Source: a virus | IMG/VR virus record: IMGVR_UViG_3300035123_000008 | Location: 1 to 64,000 of that record | Length of the DNA: 64,000 nucleotides | Direction: 5' to 3' (one strand) | Shown: positions 7,423 through 14,464 of the stretch, in pieces | Layout: the number at the start of each line of letters is the position of its first letter | How positions within the stretch are numbered: the first letter of the stretch is position 1 | Notes under the pieces: generated by a model | Told to the model about the DNA's origin: nothing | Database searches by the model: none | The model's input: only the letters and a program-made list of their open reading frames with translations | Translations under genes and position numbers: made by a program

Positions 7423-7617
7423 TTATCGTTGACCTGTGCTTTTATAGCCGAAACTGCTTTCAAAGCGCATCCCCATAGCTCGGTTCATCAGCTTGACCCT
7501 TCGGACCGTAGCCGGATACTTGCGTGTTACTCCATCACGTGTAATCCAAATTAGCTCAATGTCAGTCTTGCAGAATGGAGCTTTGCCTTCATAGATTATG
7601 GATCGTGGATCTCTCAT
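7423..7617 (-). CDS. Small basic hypothetical protein, first gene of leftward operon
   Basis: 64 aa, ATG at 7617 with AAGGAGAT. Basic (MRDPRSIIYEGKAPFCKTDI; then RRVKLMNRAMGMRFE), so nucleic-acid binding is possible. It is the promoter-proximal gene of the leftward transcript, a position often held by antitermination or takeover proteins in phages; no family is recognised, so this stays a suggestion. Confidence 0.6.
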   Translation of the reverse strand: MRDPRSIIYEGKAPFCKTDIELIWITRDGVTRKYPATVRRVKLMNRAMGMRFESSFGYKSTGQR

Positions 7618-8147
7618 TTCAATCTCCTTATCTTTATTTGCCGATAATCAAATAACTGCTCTTTAAAGGAAGCAACTATGTGTTTATGGGGAAATAAAGA
7701 GAAAAGCCCACCAAGTTTCCTTTCGCTTGGTTGGTTCTTAGGTCTAAGCCTAACAGGTGTCCCGGAATCATCTTGGCTTCTCGCTGCTGATCCTACTCCT
7801 TTCCATCCAGAGCCTCGACCCTCTCTAAAGGGTGCGCCGTGTACTCCCCCACGCTCTTTCAAGTCCGTTTTGGGTAAATCCCCCTCAGCAACGCCTAGTC
7901 CTGCTAGGTAAATTTAACTAAGCTAAAAATTAGAAGGGTTATCCTCACCGGGGTCCTGAAGTAATCTAGTAGTTTCCTCTATAGAATTCTGAAATTTTGA
8001 GTGGCTACCTCCCCTCCCTTTTTCTTAGAAAAAGTTTAGTTAGAGGTTGATCCCTTAGTTTCCCTTAGGTTACGGCATCCCTAGTCAAAATTCCTCTATT
8101 TCAGACTTGCCAGATTATTAGGTTTTTAAGGTCCCACTTACATACCC
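7618..8147 (-). other. Long untranslated leader of the leftward operon
   Basis: About 530 nt between the leftward promoter and its first gene with no convincing coding sequence: short frames exist but have no ribosome binding site and atypical composition. It contains an intrinsic terminator (7692-7734), a small perfect hairpin (CTTTTTC/GAAAAAG near 8019-8035) and short direct repeats (TTCCTCTAT near 7974 and 8090; CCCTTAG twice near 8050-8067). The likely role is a regulatory leader or antitermination region. Confidence 0.45.
7692..7734 (-). terminator. Intrinsic terminator in the leftward leader
   Basis: On the minus strand the stem CCAACCAAG / CTTGGTGGG (8 of 9 pairs; 7726-7734 with 7707-7715) is followed by CTTTTCTCTTTATTT. 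It lies between the leftward promoter and the first leftward gene, so transcription of the whole operon needs read-through or antitermination. Confidence 0.65.
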
Positions 8148-8175
8148 ATTATAAAGGAAACTTTATAGTTGTCCA
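8148..8175 (-). promoter_or_regulatory. Leftward early promoter
   Basis: On the minus strand: TGGACA (8170-8175; 5 of 6 to TTGACA), a 16-bp spacer and a perfect TATAAT (8148-8153). The palindromic operator at 8150-8167 lies within the -10 and spacer, so repressor binding would block RNA polymerase directly. Confidence 0.7.
8150..8167. promoter_or_regulatory. Palindromic operator 1, over the leftward promoter
   Basis: Perfect inverted repeat TATAAAG-GAAA-CTTTATA. It covers the -10 and most of the spacer of the leftward promoter. The related site at 8184-8201 is 34 bp away centre to centre. The presumed ligand is the Cro/C1-type protein encoded at 8299-8523. Confidence 0.65.
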
Positions 8176-8183
8176 TAGCTATT

Positions 8184-8201
8184 TATAAAGGAAACCTTAA
8201 A
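8184..8201. promoter_or_regulatory. Operator 2, imperfect copy of operator 1
   Basis: TATAAAG-GAAA-CCTTAAA: same left half and spacer as operator 1, diverged right half. A further right half-site CCTTAAA is at 8232-8238. The array upstream of both promoters suggests cooperative repressor binding. Confidence 0.55.
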
Positions 8202-8270
8202 AATTTGAAGCTCCAAAAAAGCCTTGTAAAACCTTAAAATTTCTGGAGTGGTCGATATATTTATTTTCTT

Positions 8271-8292
8271 TTATAAAAGATTGCTTTATAAT
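8271..8292 (+). promoter_or_regulatory. Repressor promoter -10 box within a palindrome
   Basis: TATAAT at 8287-8292 lies six bases before the ATG of the repressor gene. It overlaps the perfect inverted repeat TTATAAA-AGATTGC-TTTATAA (8271-8291), a likely autoregulatory operator. The -35 region (TTTTCT at 17-bp spacing) is weak, as is typical for promoters that need activation. Confidence 0.6.
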
Positions 8293-8298
8293 GGGAAC

Positions 8299-8523
8299 AT
8301 GTCTGAAAAAACACAGAATAAGGGGAGGGTCATTTCACTCATTCCAGAGCGAATTGAGGCTACCTTTCCAAGCGTAAACCAATTTCATAAAAGTTCGAGC
8401 TTATCTTGGCCGACTTGCTTCAGGTTGGCACATGGAGGCGTACCCGGACGAGTGGAGGTTTGGGTTGAAGTCTGTCGTCTTTTAAAGTGTCAACCCGGAG
8501 ATGTGCTAATCTATGAGGAATGA
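8299..8523 (+). CDS. Cro/C1-type HTH repressor (probably leaderless)
   Basis: 74 aa. The C-terminal two thirds match small Cro/C1-type HTH proteins: SWPTCFRLAHGG, then VEVWVEVCRLLKCQPGDVLIYEE, whose LKCQPGDxL ending is typical of the family. No Shine-Dalgarno is present and the ATG is where transcription from the TATAAT at 8287-8292 would start, so the mRNA is probably leaderless, as for lambda cI from PRM. It stands alone between operators and its own terminator, so it is the likely lysogeny or early-gene repressor. A longer in-frame start at 8248 would place coding sequence over the promoter and is rejected. Confidence 0.8.
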   Translation: MSEKTQNKGRVISLIPERIEATFPSVNQFHKSSSLSWPTCFRLAHGGVPGRVEVWVEVCRLLKCQPGDVLIYEE

Positions 8524-8552
8524 AAAAGAGCCACCTGCGGGATGGCTCTTTT
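8524..8552 (+). terminator. Intrinsic terminator of the repressor gene
   Basis: Ten-bp perfect stem AAAAGAGCCA / TGGCTCTTTT around a nine-base loop, ending in a T run, directly after the repressor stop codon. It may work in both directions. It separates the repressor unit from the RNA element and the rightward operon. Confidence 0.85.
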
Positions 8553-8559
8553 ATAATTG

Positions 8560-8869
8560 TTCTCGATCTCCTGAGGGGGGTTCGCGAACATACATATTAT
8601 ATCATACGTCTCGAAACTGCGGGTGGACGCCGTGTTATAAAAACCCCTCATTGAAAGCCCGACAACCCCTAACCGAAAGGGCGTATTAGCAGGGATAATG
8701 GGCATCTGGCAAACAATGTAACCCTTCCGTCATGCCTGACCGGACGTAGGTCACGAGGTGAGTGAAACGGAGACCAGCACCATTTGAGTGGACTATGGGA
8801 CGAGGGCAAGGGGTGTATCTCCCTTATTGAAAGATAGGGGAGGTGCGGTCAAAAAGTGGAGTAAAGTCT
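8560..8869 (+). ncRNA. Candidate large structured RNA (HEARO/OMEGA-like)
   Basis: About 300 nt without a credible frame, rich in G and A between short helices. Pairings seen: CCCT/AGGG (8667-8670/8678-8681) with a GA-rich loop; TCCG/CGGA (8726-8729/8741-8744); GGTC/GACC (8749-8752/8772-8775) interleaved with GGTG/CACC (8757-8760/8778-8781), a possible pseudoknot; and a 9-bp hairpin 8819-8827/8834-8842. The sequence style (CCGAAAGGGCG, GGTCACGAGGTGAGTGAAAC) reminds me of HEARO RNAs, the guide RNAs of IscB/IsrB elements. It ends exactly at an ATGA tetranucleotide, the start codon of the next gene. No IscB/IsrB frame lies nearby. HEARO membership is from memory and unverified. Confidence 0.5.
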
Positions 8870-9382
8870 ATGACTGATGAACAATTGCCAAATGAAACAT
8901 CTGGGGAATACTTTGAAAGACTTTTTCCCAAACGAGAGCATGAGCCATTAGATAATCCCATGGCAGGGATGACCGAGGACGAAAAACTCGTTTACTTATT
9001 ACAGAAAGAGGGCAGGACTTGGCGCTGTGAAGATCGGATCAAGCCTGCTCTCAATGCTTTTATTGACACGATGGGAGAGCATTATTATCCACGTGCCGAG
9101 CGTGGCAGAAGTACCCTCTATCACTCTGCCCGAAATATCGTGGCTGAGATCGGGGAATCTTTCAGCGAAGAGTTTGTAAAGTGGGCTTGTGAGATTGCCA
9201 AGAAGGACCTTACGATCAAATCTCTGTACTCGATTGAATACCTCATCCCCCAATTTCGACGGAAGATAGCAGAGCGACAATACTTTGAGGAGCCTTTCGA
9301 GGTTCCTGACATGGTGGAATGCCCACGCTGTAAAAAGATGATTTTCGAGGATCACTTAGAGCTAGATTGTCGAGGTCATTAG
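8870..9382 (+). CDS. Hypothetical protein with C-terminal zinc finger
   Basis: 170 aa; ATG 8870 with GGAG eight bases upstream is preferred to the GTG at 8843, which falls in the structured RNA. N terminus is acidic; residues 50-130 are helical; the C terminus has VECPRCKKMIFEDHLELDC, a probable zinc site. First gene of the rightward early operon, ending one base before the next gene. Its place before a DNA methyltransferase suggests a DNA-related role, but no family is recognised. Confidence 0.65.
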   Translation: MTDEQLPNETSGEYFERLFPKREHEPLDNPMAGMTEDEKLVYLLQKEGRTWRCEDRIKPALNAFIDTMGEHYYPRAERGRSTLYHSARNIVAEIGESFSEEFVKWACEIAKKDLTIKSLYSIEYLIPQFRRKIAERQYFEEPFEVPDMVECPRCKKMIFEDHLELDCRGH

Positions 9383-9661
9383 ATGACTCACATGGAAGCT
9401 GAACTCCTCGACTTCCAACTCGTGTACGAGGACGAAGAAATTATAGCCTTTCAATTTCGTTTTGGTCCCTGTGAGGATTGGGCTGTCACTTTCGGGAATT
9501 TCAAAGGCTTAATCCGGATGGAAGATCGCACTCCTTATAAGGAAAGAAGCTGGTTGTGGGAAGTGAAAGACAAGCCCTACACCCGACAGGTACTTTCGGA
9601 GATTTTTGATAATTTTGAACAATGTCTTGATATTGCGACGAGGCAGATGAGGATGTTTTAA
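9383..9661 (+). CDS. Small hypothetical protein
   Basis: 92 aa with beta-strand-rich, acidic and aromatic composition (LLDFQLVYEDEEIIAFQFRF). The start directly follows the previous stop (TAGATG); an internal ATG at 9392 is possible. It overlaps the methyltransferase start by one base. Function unknown. Confidence 0.65.
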   Translation: MTHMEAELLDFQLVYEDEEIIAFQFRFGPCEDWAVTFGNFKGLIRMEDRTPYKERSWLWEVKDKPYTRQVLSEIFDNFEQCLDIATRQMRMF

Positions 9662-10830
9662 TGAGTAGAGAATTAGAGCCTTTGGATGATTCAGAAAAGA
9701 TACAGCTGGCAACCTTGGAAGTTATTATCGAGGAGGGGTTAAAGGATTTTATTCGGGTCGGAAATGCCTTGATGCGAATTCGAGAGTCAAAGCTTTATCG
9801 GGAGTACGGGACCTTCAAGGAGTATATAAGTGAGCGATGGCATATTTCAATCACTCAAGGCTACCGGCTTATGGACACGGCTTATATTGCACAGTCGTTA
9901 GAGGAGCAAAAAAGTACCAGATCTGGTACTTTTTCACCTACTAACTATTGGCAGTTGACACCATTACAGAGGCTTGGAACATCTCGCAGACCGAATCCTG
10001 AAGCGTGGATAGAAGCATGGGAAATGGCTTGTAAAAGTATGAAAAATACTCCCACGGAAAAAGCTGTCAGCACACAGGTTGACAAGATACTTCGGAAGGT
10101 AGACGTAAATTATGCCAGTCCTGAAATCCTTCATTGGGTGGGAGAGTTTGAAACCCCCGGTGTATATGTCGCAGACGTGACAGAGCCTTCGTTCTACAAC
10201 TCCATGCCGGAGGATATTTTCGATATTATTATCAGCGATCCTCCTTGGGAGGAGGAAGGGCTGGAGCTTTATATCAATCTCGGCAAGCTGGCACTCAAGA
10301 CCTTAAAGCCCGGAAGGTTCTTGATGGTGTATCTCGGTAAGATGTTTCTCGTAGATGAATTACAGGTCCTTAATAGATACCTTGATTATGCTTGGACATT
10401 CTGTCTTTATCAGCCCGATAGCAACGACCGGATTAACAAGTGGCAACTCTATGGGGCTTGGAGACCAGTCGCAATGTTTATCAAGCCTCCGGTGGAAGAT
10501 CGAAGGCTTTTAACATGGCTACCCGACTCAATGAAAACCACTCGTGATAAAAGGTATCACCGATGGGGGCAGGGAACAGGACCGATAAAATATTGGATAG
10601 AAAAGTTCACCTTAGAGGGGGAGCTTGTAGGAGATTTTTACGGTGGTGGAGGGATGACCCCCTCCTCGGCACAGGCTACGAATAGGAATTTCCTTGCCTT
10701 CGATAAAGACCCTGATGCAGTTAAGGCAATGTCAGCCCGACTCCTTGAGGAAAGCTGGCCGGAAATGCCTCCGAAACTTGATATAAAAAAGGTAGCAAAA
10801 AAGAATGAAGCACAGGTTTCGGCACCCTGA
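9661..10830 (+). CDS. DNA methyltransferase (N6-adenine/N4-cytosine, beta type)
   Basis: 389 aa. The catalytic motif IV DPPW is at residues 193-196 and the SAM-binding motif DFYGGG at 325-330. Catalytic motif before SAM motif is the beta-class permutation of exocyclic-amino DNA methyltransferases. The N-terminal 150 residues form a separate helical region (RESKLYREYGTFKEYISERW followed by an HTH-like stretch) that may give DNA recognition. No restriction partner of classical type is beside it, but two nuclease-fold proteins follow. Role: self-protection of phage DNA or part of a base-modification pathway. Confidence 0.85.
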   Translation: MSRELEPLDDSEKIQLATLEVIIEEGLKDFIRVGNALMRIRESKLYREYGTFKEYISERWHISITQGYRLMDTAYIAQSLEEQKSTRSGTFSPTNYWQLTPLQRLGTSRRPNPEAWIEAWEMACKSMKNTPTEKAVSTQVDKILRKVDVNYASPEILHWVGEFETPGVYVADVTEPSFYNSMPEDIFDIIISDPPWEEEGLELYINLGKLALKTLKPGRFLMVYLGKMFLVDELQVLNRYLDYAWTFCLYQPDSNDRINKWQLYGAWRPVAMFIKPPVEDRRLLTWLPDSMKTTRDKRYHRWGQGTGPIKYWIEKFTLEGELVGDFYGGGGMTPSSAQATNRNFLAFDKDPDAVKAMSARLLEESWPEMPPKLDIKKVAKKNEAQVSAP

Positions 10831-11218
10831 GAAATTCCAGCAATTACAGTTCAGGGATTGGATTCGAGAGAATATGCCCCATGCCTCCGAAGGTTATGTC
10901 GTGGAGGACATTGATCTCGTCCTTCGTGCCTATGGTGCTAACTACTATACGGATGCCGAGGGAATATTCATGCTGATCGAGCTAAAGTTCGGGAATGCTT
11001 GGGTTGGAACAGCACAGCAAAGGACCTTCGGAATGATCCATAAGCTTTTACGCAAGGCAGATCCCGAAGCTCGACGGTATCTTGGTTATTTTGTGATCCA
11101 GTATGATAATGAGGATTGGGATAAGGCGAATTTTAAGATTAACGGGGTCGAGGTAGATCGGGAAAAGTTTTGGGCTTTCATGAATTTTATGGCACCTATT
11201 AAGTCAGTGAATTTCTAA
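10805..11218 (+). CDS. PD-(D/E)XK-like nuclease
   Basis: 137 aa overlapping the methyltransferase end by 26 nt. The layout E34-D35-I-D37 ... E59-L-K61 on predicted strands (VVEDIDLVL; GIFMLIELKFG) fits the PD-(D/E)XK core, and Gln residues after it (TAQQRTFGMI) fit the following helix. Possible roles are nicking or restriction partnered with the methyltransferase, recombination, or virion DNA processing. Assigned by motif only. Confidence 0.6.
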   Translation: MKHRFRHPEKFQQLQFRDWIRENMPHASEGYVVEDIDLVLRAYGANYYTDAEGIFMLIELKFGNAWVGTAQQRTFGMIHKLLRKADPEARRYLGYFVIQYDNEDWDKANFKINGVEVDREKFWAFMNFMAPIKSVNF

Positions 11219-11219
11219 G

Positions 11220-11615
11220 ATGTGTGAGCTACGGGGTTATGAGATCGGCTGTTATGGAAGGATCACAGGACAGCATATTATTACAAAGGGAATGGCGAGA
11301 GGAAACGCAGAGGTCAGGAAAATACTCGTTGCCTGTCCCGAAGAAATCATGGCACCGGTCTGTCTCGGTCATAATGTAACGAAGTATGCTGATGATAAGG
11401 AAGCACGTGCAATTCTTATCTTCAATAGATGTCTCTTGTTAGGGTTTCGCAGGGTTGATAAGTTCCTTCGGGAGCTTCCTTGGAAACAGCAATACTACGA
11501 ATATACCCTCCCCGGGTTGCTCGCTTTTCTCCCCCCTCCTTACCTTATCCAGCAGATGATAAATAAATATGATCCGTTGAAATTCAAAAGCCCCTATGAT
11601 ATTCTGAGGGAGTGA
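11220..11615 (+). CDS. HNH-like or zinc-binding phage protein
   Basis: 131 aa. N-terminal half has Cys and His in HNH-like spacing (C2, C11, GQHI with H19, then CP near 38 and CLGHN near 48-52); the C-terminal half is helical and Pro-rich. Such proteins sit in recombination or early regions of phages. Catalytic residues are not certain, so treat it as HNH-like at best. It is coupled to the next gene by overlap. Confidence 0.45.
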   Translation: MCELRGYEIGCYGRITGQHIITKGMARGNAEVRKILVACPEEIMAPVCLGHNVTKYADDKEARAILIFNRCLLLGFRRVDKFLRELPWKQQYYEYTLPGLLAFLPPPYLIQQMINKYDPLKFKSPYDILRE

Positions 11616-11920
11616 GGTCACGATCGGACAGTAATCAAAACGATATAGTTAATGATGCTCGAAGCGTCGGTGCTTCGGTTTTTGTTACCTCACAGGTGGG
11701 GGGTGGTCTCCCTGACCTGATAATCGGCTTCCGAGATAAAAATTATTTAATTGAAGTGAAGGAAGATGAAAAATCGGAATTTACTGCTGCCCAAAAAAAG
11801 TTCTGGCAGGATTGGAATGGACAGAAAGCTATTGTCTACAATTCCCATGAGATGTTAACAGTAATTGGAGCTATCCATGGCACAGAAAAAGAAGAAATCT
11901 ACAGGCGCAAGCCCAAGTAA
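11612..11920 (+). CDS. VRR-NUC-type endonuclease
   Basis: 102 aa from the GTG at 11612 (GAGGGA upstream), overlapping the previous stop. Residues 8-15 (NQNDIVND), the G-L-P-D35 motif and E48-V-K50 form the standard VRR-NUC active site, with a Q residue helix after it (SEFTAAQKKFW). Members act as structure-specific nucleases. The length equals that of stand-alone phage VRR-NUC proteins. The C terminus overlaps the ParB-like gene. Confidence 0.8.
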   Translation: MRSRSDSNQNDIVNDARSVGASVFVTSQVGGGLPDLIIGFRDKNYLIEVKEDEKSEFTAAQKKFWQDWNGQKAIVYNSHEMLTVIGAIHGTEKEEIYRRKPK

Positions 11921-12584
11921 AGAGTTTAAGCCGGAGGTTGTTAACATAGAAGTGCTTAAACCCCATCCCCGAAACTACCGAGAACATCCCGAAGATCAGA
12001 TAGAACACATTATTGAAAGTATTAAGGAACACGGTATCTATAAGAACATTATAGTTGCCAAGGAGTTTACATTATTGGCTGGTCACGGCGTTTGGATAGC
12101 CAGTCTCAGGATGGGCTTGAAAGAACTTCCTGTTATTAAGCTCGATCTGGATCCAGATGATCCTCGGGCTTTAAAAATCCTTACAGGGGATAATGAAATC
12201 GGTGGCAGGGGGGAAATCAATGATCGTCTGCTTTCCGAAATATTAAAGGAAATAAAAGACGAGGATGATGTTGGATTATTAGGAACTGGATATGATGAGC
12301 GGATGCTAGCCAATTTGATTTTTATCACTCGTCCTGCCAGTGAGGTAAAAGATTTCGATGAGGCTGCGCATTGGGTAGGTATGCCGGATTATGAGCCTGC
12401 GGAAGATGTAATAAAGGTTATCGTCAGTTTTGATAGTGAGGCAGATCGTAAGAAGTTTATGAAGCTCATTGATGTTAACAAAACCCGACAAAGATCACAA
12501 AACGGGAAGGTATGGTCAATCTGGTGGCCTGACCGAGAGCGCGAAGACTTACAATCCGTCCGGTGGGAAGAGGTAGAGGCGTAA
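11877..12584 (+). CDS. ParB/Srx-fold nuclease-like protein
   Basis: 235 aa from ATG 11877 (GGAG six bases upstream). Residues about 15-90 carry the ParB N-terminal fold: LKPHPRNYREHPEDQIEHII, IKEHGIYKNIIV and LLAGHGVWIASLRMG, as in phage ParB-like proteins next to methyltransferases. The C-terminal 70 residues form another alpha-beta domain (VIVSFDSEADRKKFMKLID). ParB-fold proteins of phage modification loci are thought to act on DNA or nucleotides, using CTP/ATP. No ParA or parS is visible, so partition is unlikely. Confidence 0.8.
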   Translation: MAQKKKKSTGASPSKEFKPEVVNIEVLKPHPRNYREHPEDQIEHIIESIKEHGIYKNIIVAKEFTLLAGHGVWIASLRMGLKELPVIKLDLDPDDPRALKILTGDNEIGGRGEINDRLLSEILKEIKDEDDVGLLGTGYDERMLANLIFITRPASEVKDFDEAAHWVGMPDYEPAEDVIKVIVSFDSEADRKKFMKLIDVNKTRQRSQNGKVWSIWWPDREREDLQSVRWEEVEA

Positions 12585-13555
12585 TGGTATCAAAGGGAAG
12601 TCGTTTCGGGAAACTGAGCCCTTGGGCGTGGGCGATAGAGCCGGTACGCGGTTGTAATCTCCGTTGTGGGCATTGTGCTACCCGATTATTTCCTAAGGGT
12701 GAGTTGGAATTTATGACGCGTGAAACTTGGTCGGATTTATTCTCTCTGATCAATGCCGTAACTCCGAGATGCAGGGTTGAAATGGCAAATGCAGGTGAGC
12801 CTTCACTTCATCCCGATATGATAGACCTTTTATGGATCGCCCGGAAATGCGCGCCCTATGCCCAAATCCAGATGACGACAAATGGGACAAAAATCGCCTC
12901 CGGTGATCTTACCTATAAGGACCTGTTCGGTGCTGGTGCAAATATCATCTACGTGGATATGTACGCTCCTGAGAAGAAGCATGTAAAGCTGGCAGAGGAG
13001 TCAGGATATTACTGGTATCGCTATCTGGATGCACCGAAAGATGCTCCGGGGGCTTGGTCATATCATGGTCCCGATAAGAGATTTATTGTCCTGATGCAAC
13101 CCCCTATCCGGTGGCCTGATCGACGGAAAAGCCTTGGTCGATTGGGTACTTTTTTTAATCACCTTGATTGGAAAGCTGCAGAGCCGTTTAATCTATTTCC
13201 TGTAACTGAGCCTATTGCACGTGGTTGTTCTCAACCTTTCAAGTATGTCTCAATTAAGGTTGATGGGTCCTATGAGCTATGCTGCCAGGACTTCTTTGCC
13301 GAGACTGCCGAATTCTTAGGTAATGTATCGGAGGGCGTAGAGGGCTTTGAGAGATTTTGGTTCGGGGAATTTATGCAGGAGCATAGATTACACCTTCGTA
13401 ATAAGGATCGGGCTTGGTCACCCTATTGTTCTCGTTGTAACATCACGTTCTCGATGGCAGACTGGCGAATGTGGGAGGACGATGCCCTGAAATATTATTG
13501 GAACGGGAATAGCTGGTTGCCTCTAAATACAAAGGAAAAGAAACGTGTCAAGTAA
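12584..13555 (+). CDS. Radical SAM enzyme with SPASM-like C terminus
   Basis: 323 aa starting in a TAATG overlap with the ParB-like gene. The C24-x3-C28-x2-C31 motif (RGCNLRCGHC) binds the 4Fe-4S cluster; ANAGEPSLHPDM is the GGE-like SAM-binding segment; MTTNG follows. The C-terminal third has more cysteines (RGCSQPF, ELCCQDFF, YCSRCNI) as in SPASM auxiliary-cluster domains. Between a ParB-like and a TAGT-like gene, modification of a DNA base or its substituent is the best guess; peptide modification is the alternative. Confidence 0.85.
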   Translation: MVSKGSRFGKLSPWAWAIEPVRGCNLRCGHCATRLFPKGELEFMTRETWSDLFSLINAVTPRCRVEMANAGEPSLHPDMIDLLWIARKCAPYAQIQMTTNGTKIASGDLTYKDLFGAGANIIYVDMYAPEKKHVKLAEESGYYWYRYLDAPKDAPGAWSYHGPDKRFIVLMQPPIRWPDRRKSLGRLGTFFNHLDWKAAEPFNLFPVTEPIARGCSQPFKYVSIKVDGSYELCCQDFFAETAEFLGNVSEGVEGFERFWFGEFMQEHRLHLRNKDRAWSPYCSRCNITFSMADWRMWEDDALKYYWNGNSWLPLNTKEKKRVK

Positions 13556-14435
13556 AACGCTCCCTCGCTATCCGGTTTACATTCCCTCGAAGGGACGCTA
13601 TAAGAACTGCCTTACGGCTGAGTTCCTTGCGAGAGATAATATTCCCTTCTATTTAGTAGTGGAGGAACAGGAGCAACACCATTATGGGGCTGCTTTCGGG
13701 GAGGACTGTATCTTGGTCCTTCCTTTTAGTGATCAAGGCTCTGTGATCCCTGCTAGGAACTGGATTAAGGATCATGCTACGGAAGCCGGCTACGAAAGGC
13801 ACTGGCAGTTCGATGATAATATTCGGGACATCTGGCGATACCATAAGGGAAAGAGAATTCGGTGTGAATCGGGTGTCGCTATTGCAGCAGTAGAAGATTT
13901 TGTCGACAGGTATGAGAATATTGCGATCGCTGGTTTCAATTATGTCATGTTCATGCCTACTGGCGCCCATCCTCCTCCTTTTCATCTAAACCATAGGGTT
14001 TACTCAAGCTCACTCGTTTTGAACAAGCTCCCACATCGATGGAGAGGTCGTTATAACGAGGATACCGATATCTGCCTACAGGTACTCGCAGATGGGTGGT
14101 GTACGGTCTTGTTTAATGCCTTCCTCATTATGAAGGTTACCACCATGGTAATGAAAGGGGGAAATACGGACGAACTCTATCATGGGGATGGTAGGGTGAA
14201 GATGGCTCGTTCTCTTGAGAGGCTTTGGCCACGCGTCGTTGAGACAAAGCGAAGGTTCAGGCGTCCTCAGCATGTCGTAAAGTATGAATATCGTAGGTTT
14301 GATACTCCCCTTAAGCTCAAGCCCGGAATTGAGTTAGATAAGATCGAGCCGAGCAAACATAATATTGGGTTAGTGAAGGTAAAAGACAAGGTTAAGAGTA
14401 AAGAGCTTCGTAAATTGCTTCGTCGCTATAAATAG
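13545..14435 (+). CDS. TET-associated-type glycosyltransferase (TAGT-like)
   Basis: 296 aa from GTG 13545 with AAGGA. The N terminus RYPVYIPSKGRYKNCLTAEF, then PFYLVVEEQEQ and HWQFDDNIRDIW (D-D metal/nucleotide-sugar site), matches the GT-A-type TAGT family found in phage DNA-hypermodification loci, where sugars are put on oxidised 5-methylcytosine. RYNEDTDICLQVL provides a second acidic motif. No TET/JBP dioxygenase gene is visible in the window, so the acceptor base or the oxidising enzyme is unknown. The tail of about 60 residues is basic. Confidence 0.75.
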   Translation: MSSKTLPRYPVYIPSKGRYKNCLTAEFLARDNIPFYLVVEEQEQHHYGAAFGEDCILVLPFSDQGSVIPARNWIKDHATEAGYERHWQFDDNIRDIWRYHKGKRIRCESGVAIAAVEDFVDRYENIAIAGFNYVMFMPTGAHPPPFHLNHRVYSSSLVLNKLPHRWRGRYNEDTDICLQVLADGWCTVLFNAFLIMKVTTMVMKGGNTDELYHGDGRVKMARSLERLWPRVVETKRRFRRPQHVVKYEYRRFDTPLKLKPGIELDKIEPSKHNIGLVKVKDKVKSKELRKLLRRYK

Positions 14436-14464
14436 CCTTTCATAATAAAACTGGTTTTGATAAC

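Noticed and set aside
7614-7862. Minus-strand frame of about 82 codons in the control region
   Set aside because: Starts with TTG without a convincing ribosome binding site, runs through an intrinsic terminator and has atypical Gly/Arg/Ser composition; treated as part of the untranslated leader.
7678-7911. Plus-strand frame of 77 codons in the control region
   Set aside because: No promoter or position makes sense; Pro/Ser-rich random-like sequence opposite to the leader.
8248-8298. N-terminal extension of the repressor frame
   Set aside because: It would cover the -10 box and operator, and the HTH family does not need it; ATG 8299 fits transcription start.
8511-8705. Minus-strand frame across the repressor terminator
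   Set aside because: Overlaps the terminator hairpin and structured RNA, without a ribosome binding site.
8560-8869. Interpreting the non-coding region as an IscB/IsrB locus with nuclease
   Set aside because: No RuvC or HNH motif typical of IscB/IsrB occurs in downstream genes; only the RNA-like part is supported.
11877-12584. Partition system based on the ParB-like gene
   Set aside because: There is no ParA ATPase or repeated parS-like site around it, and the neighbours are DNA modification genes.
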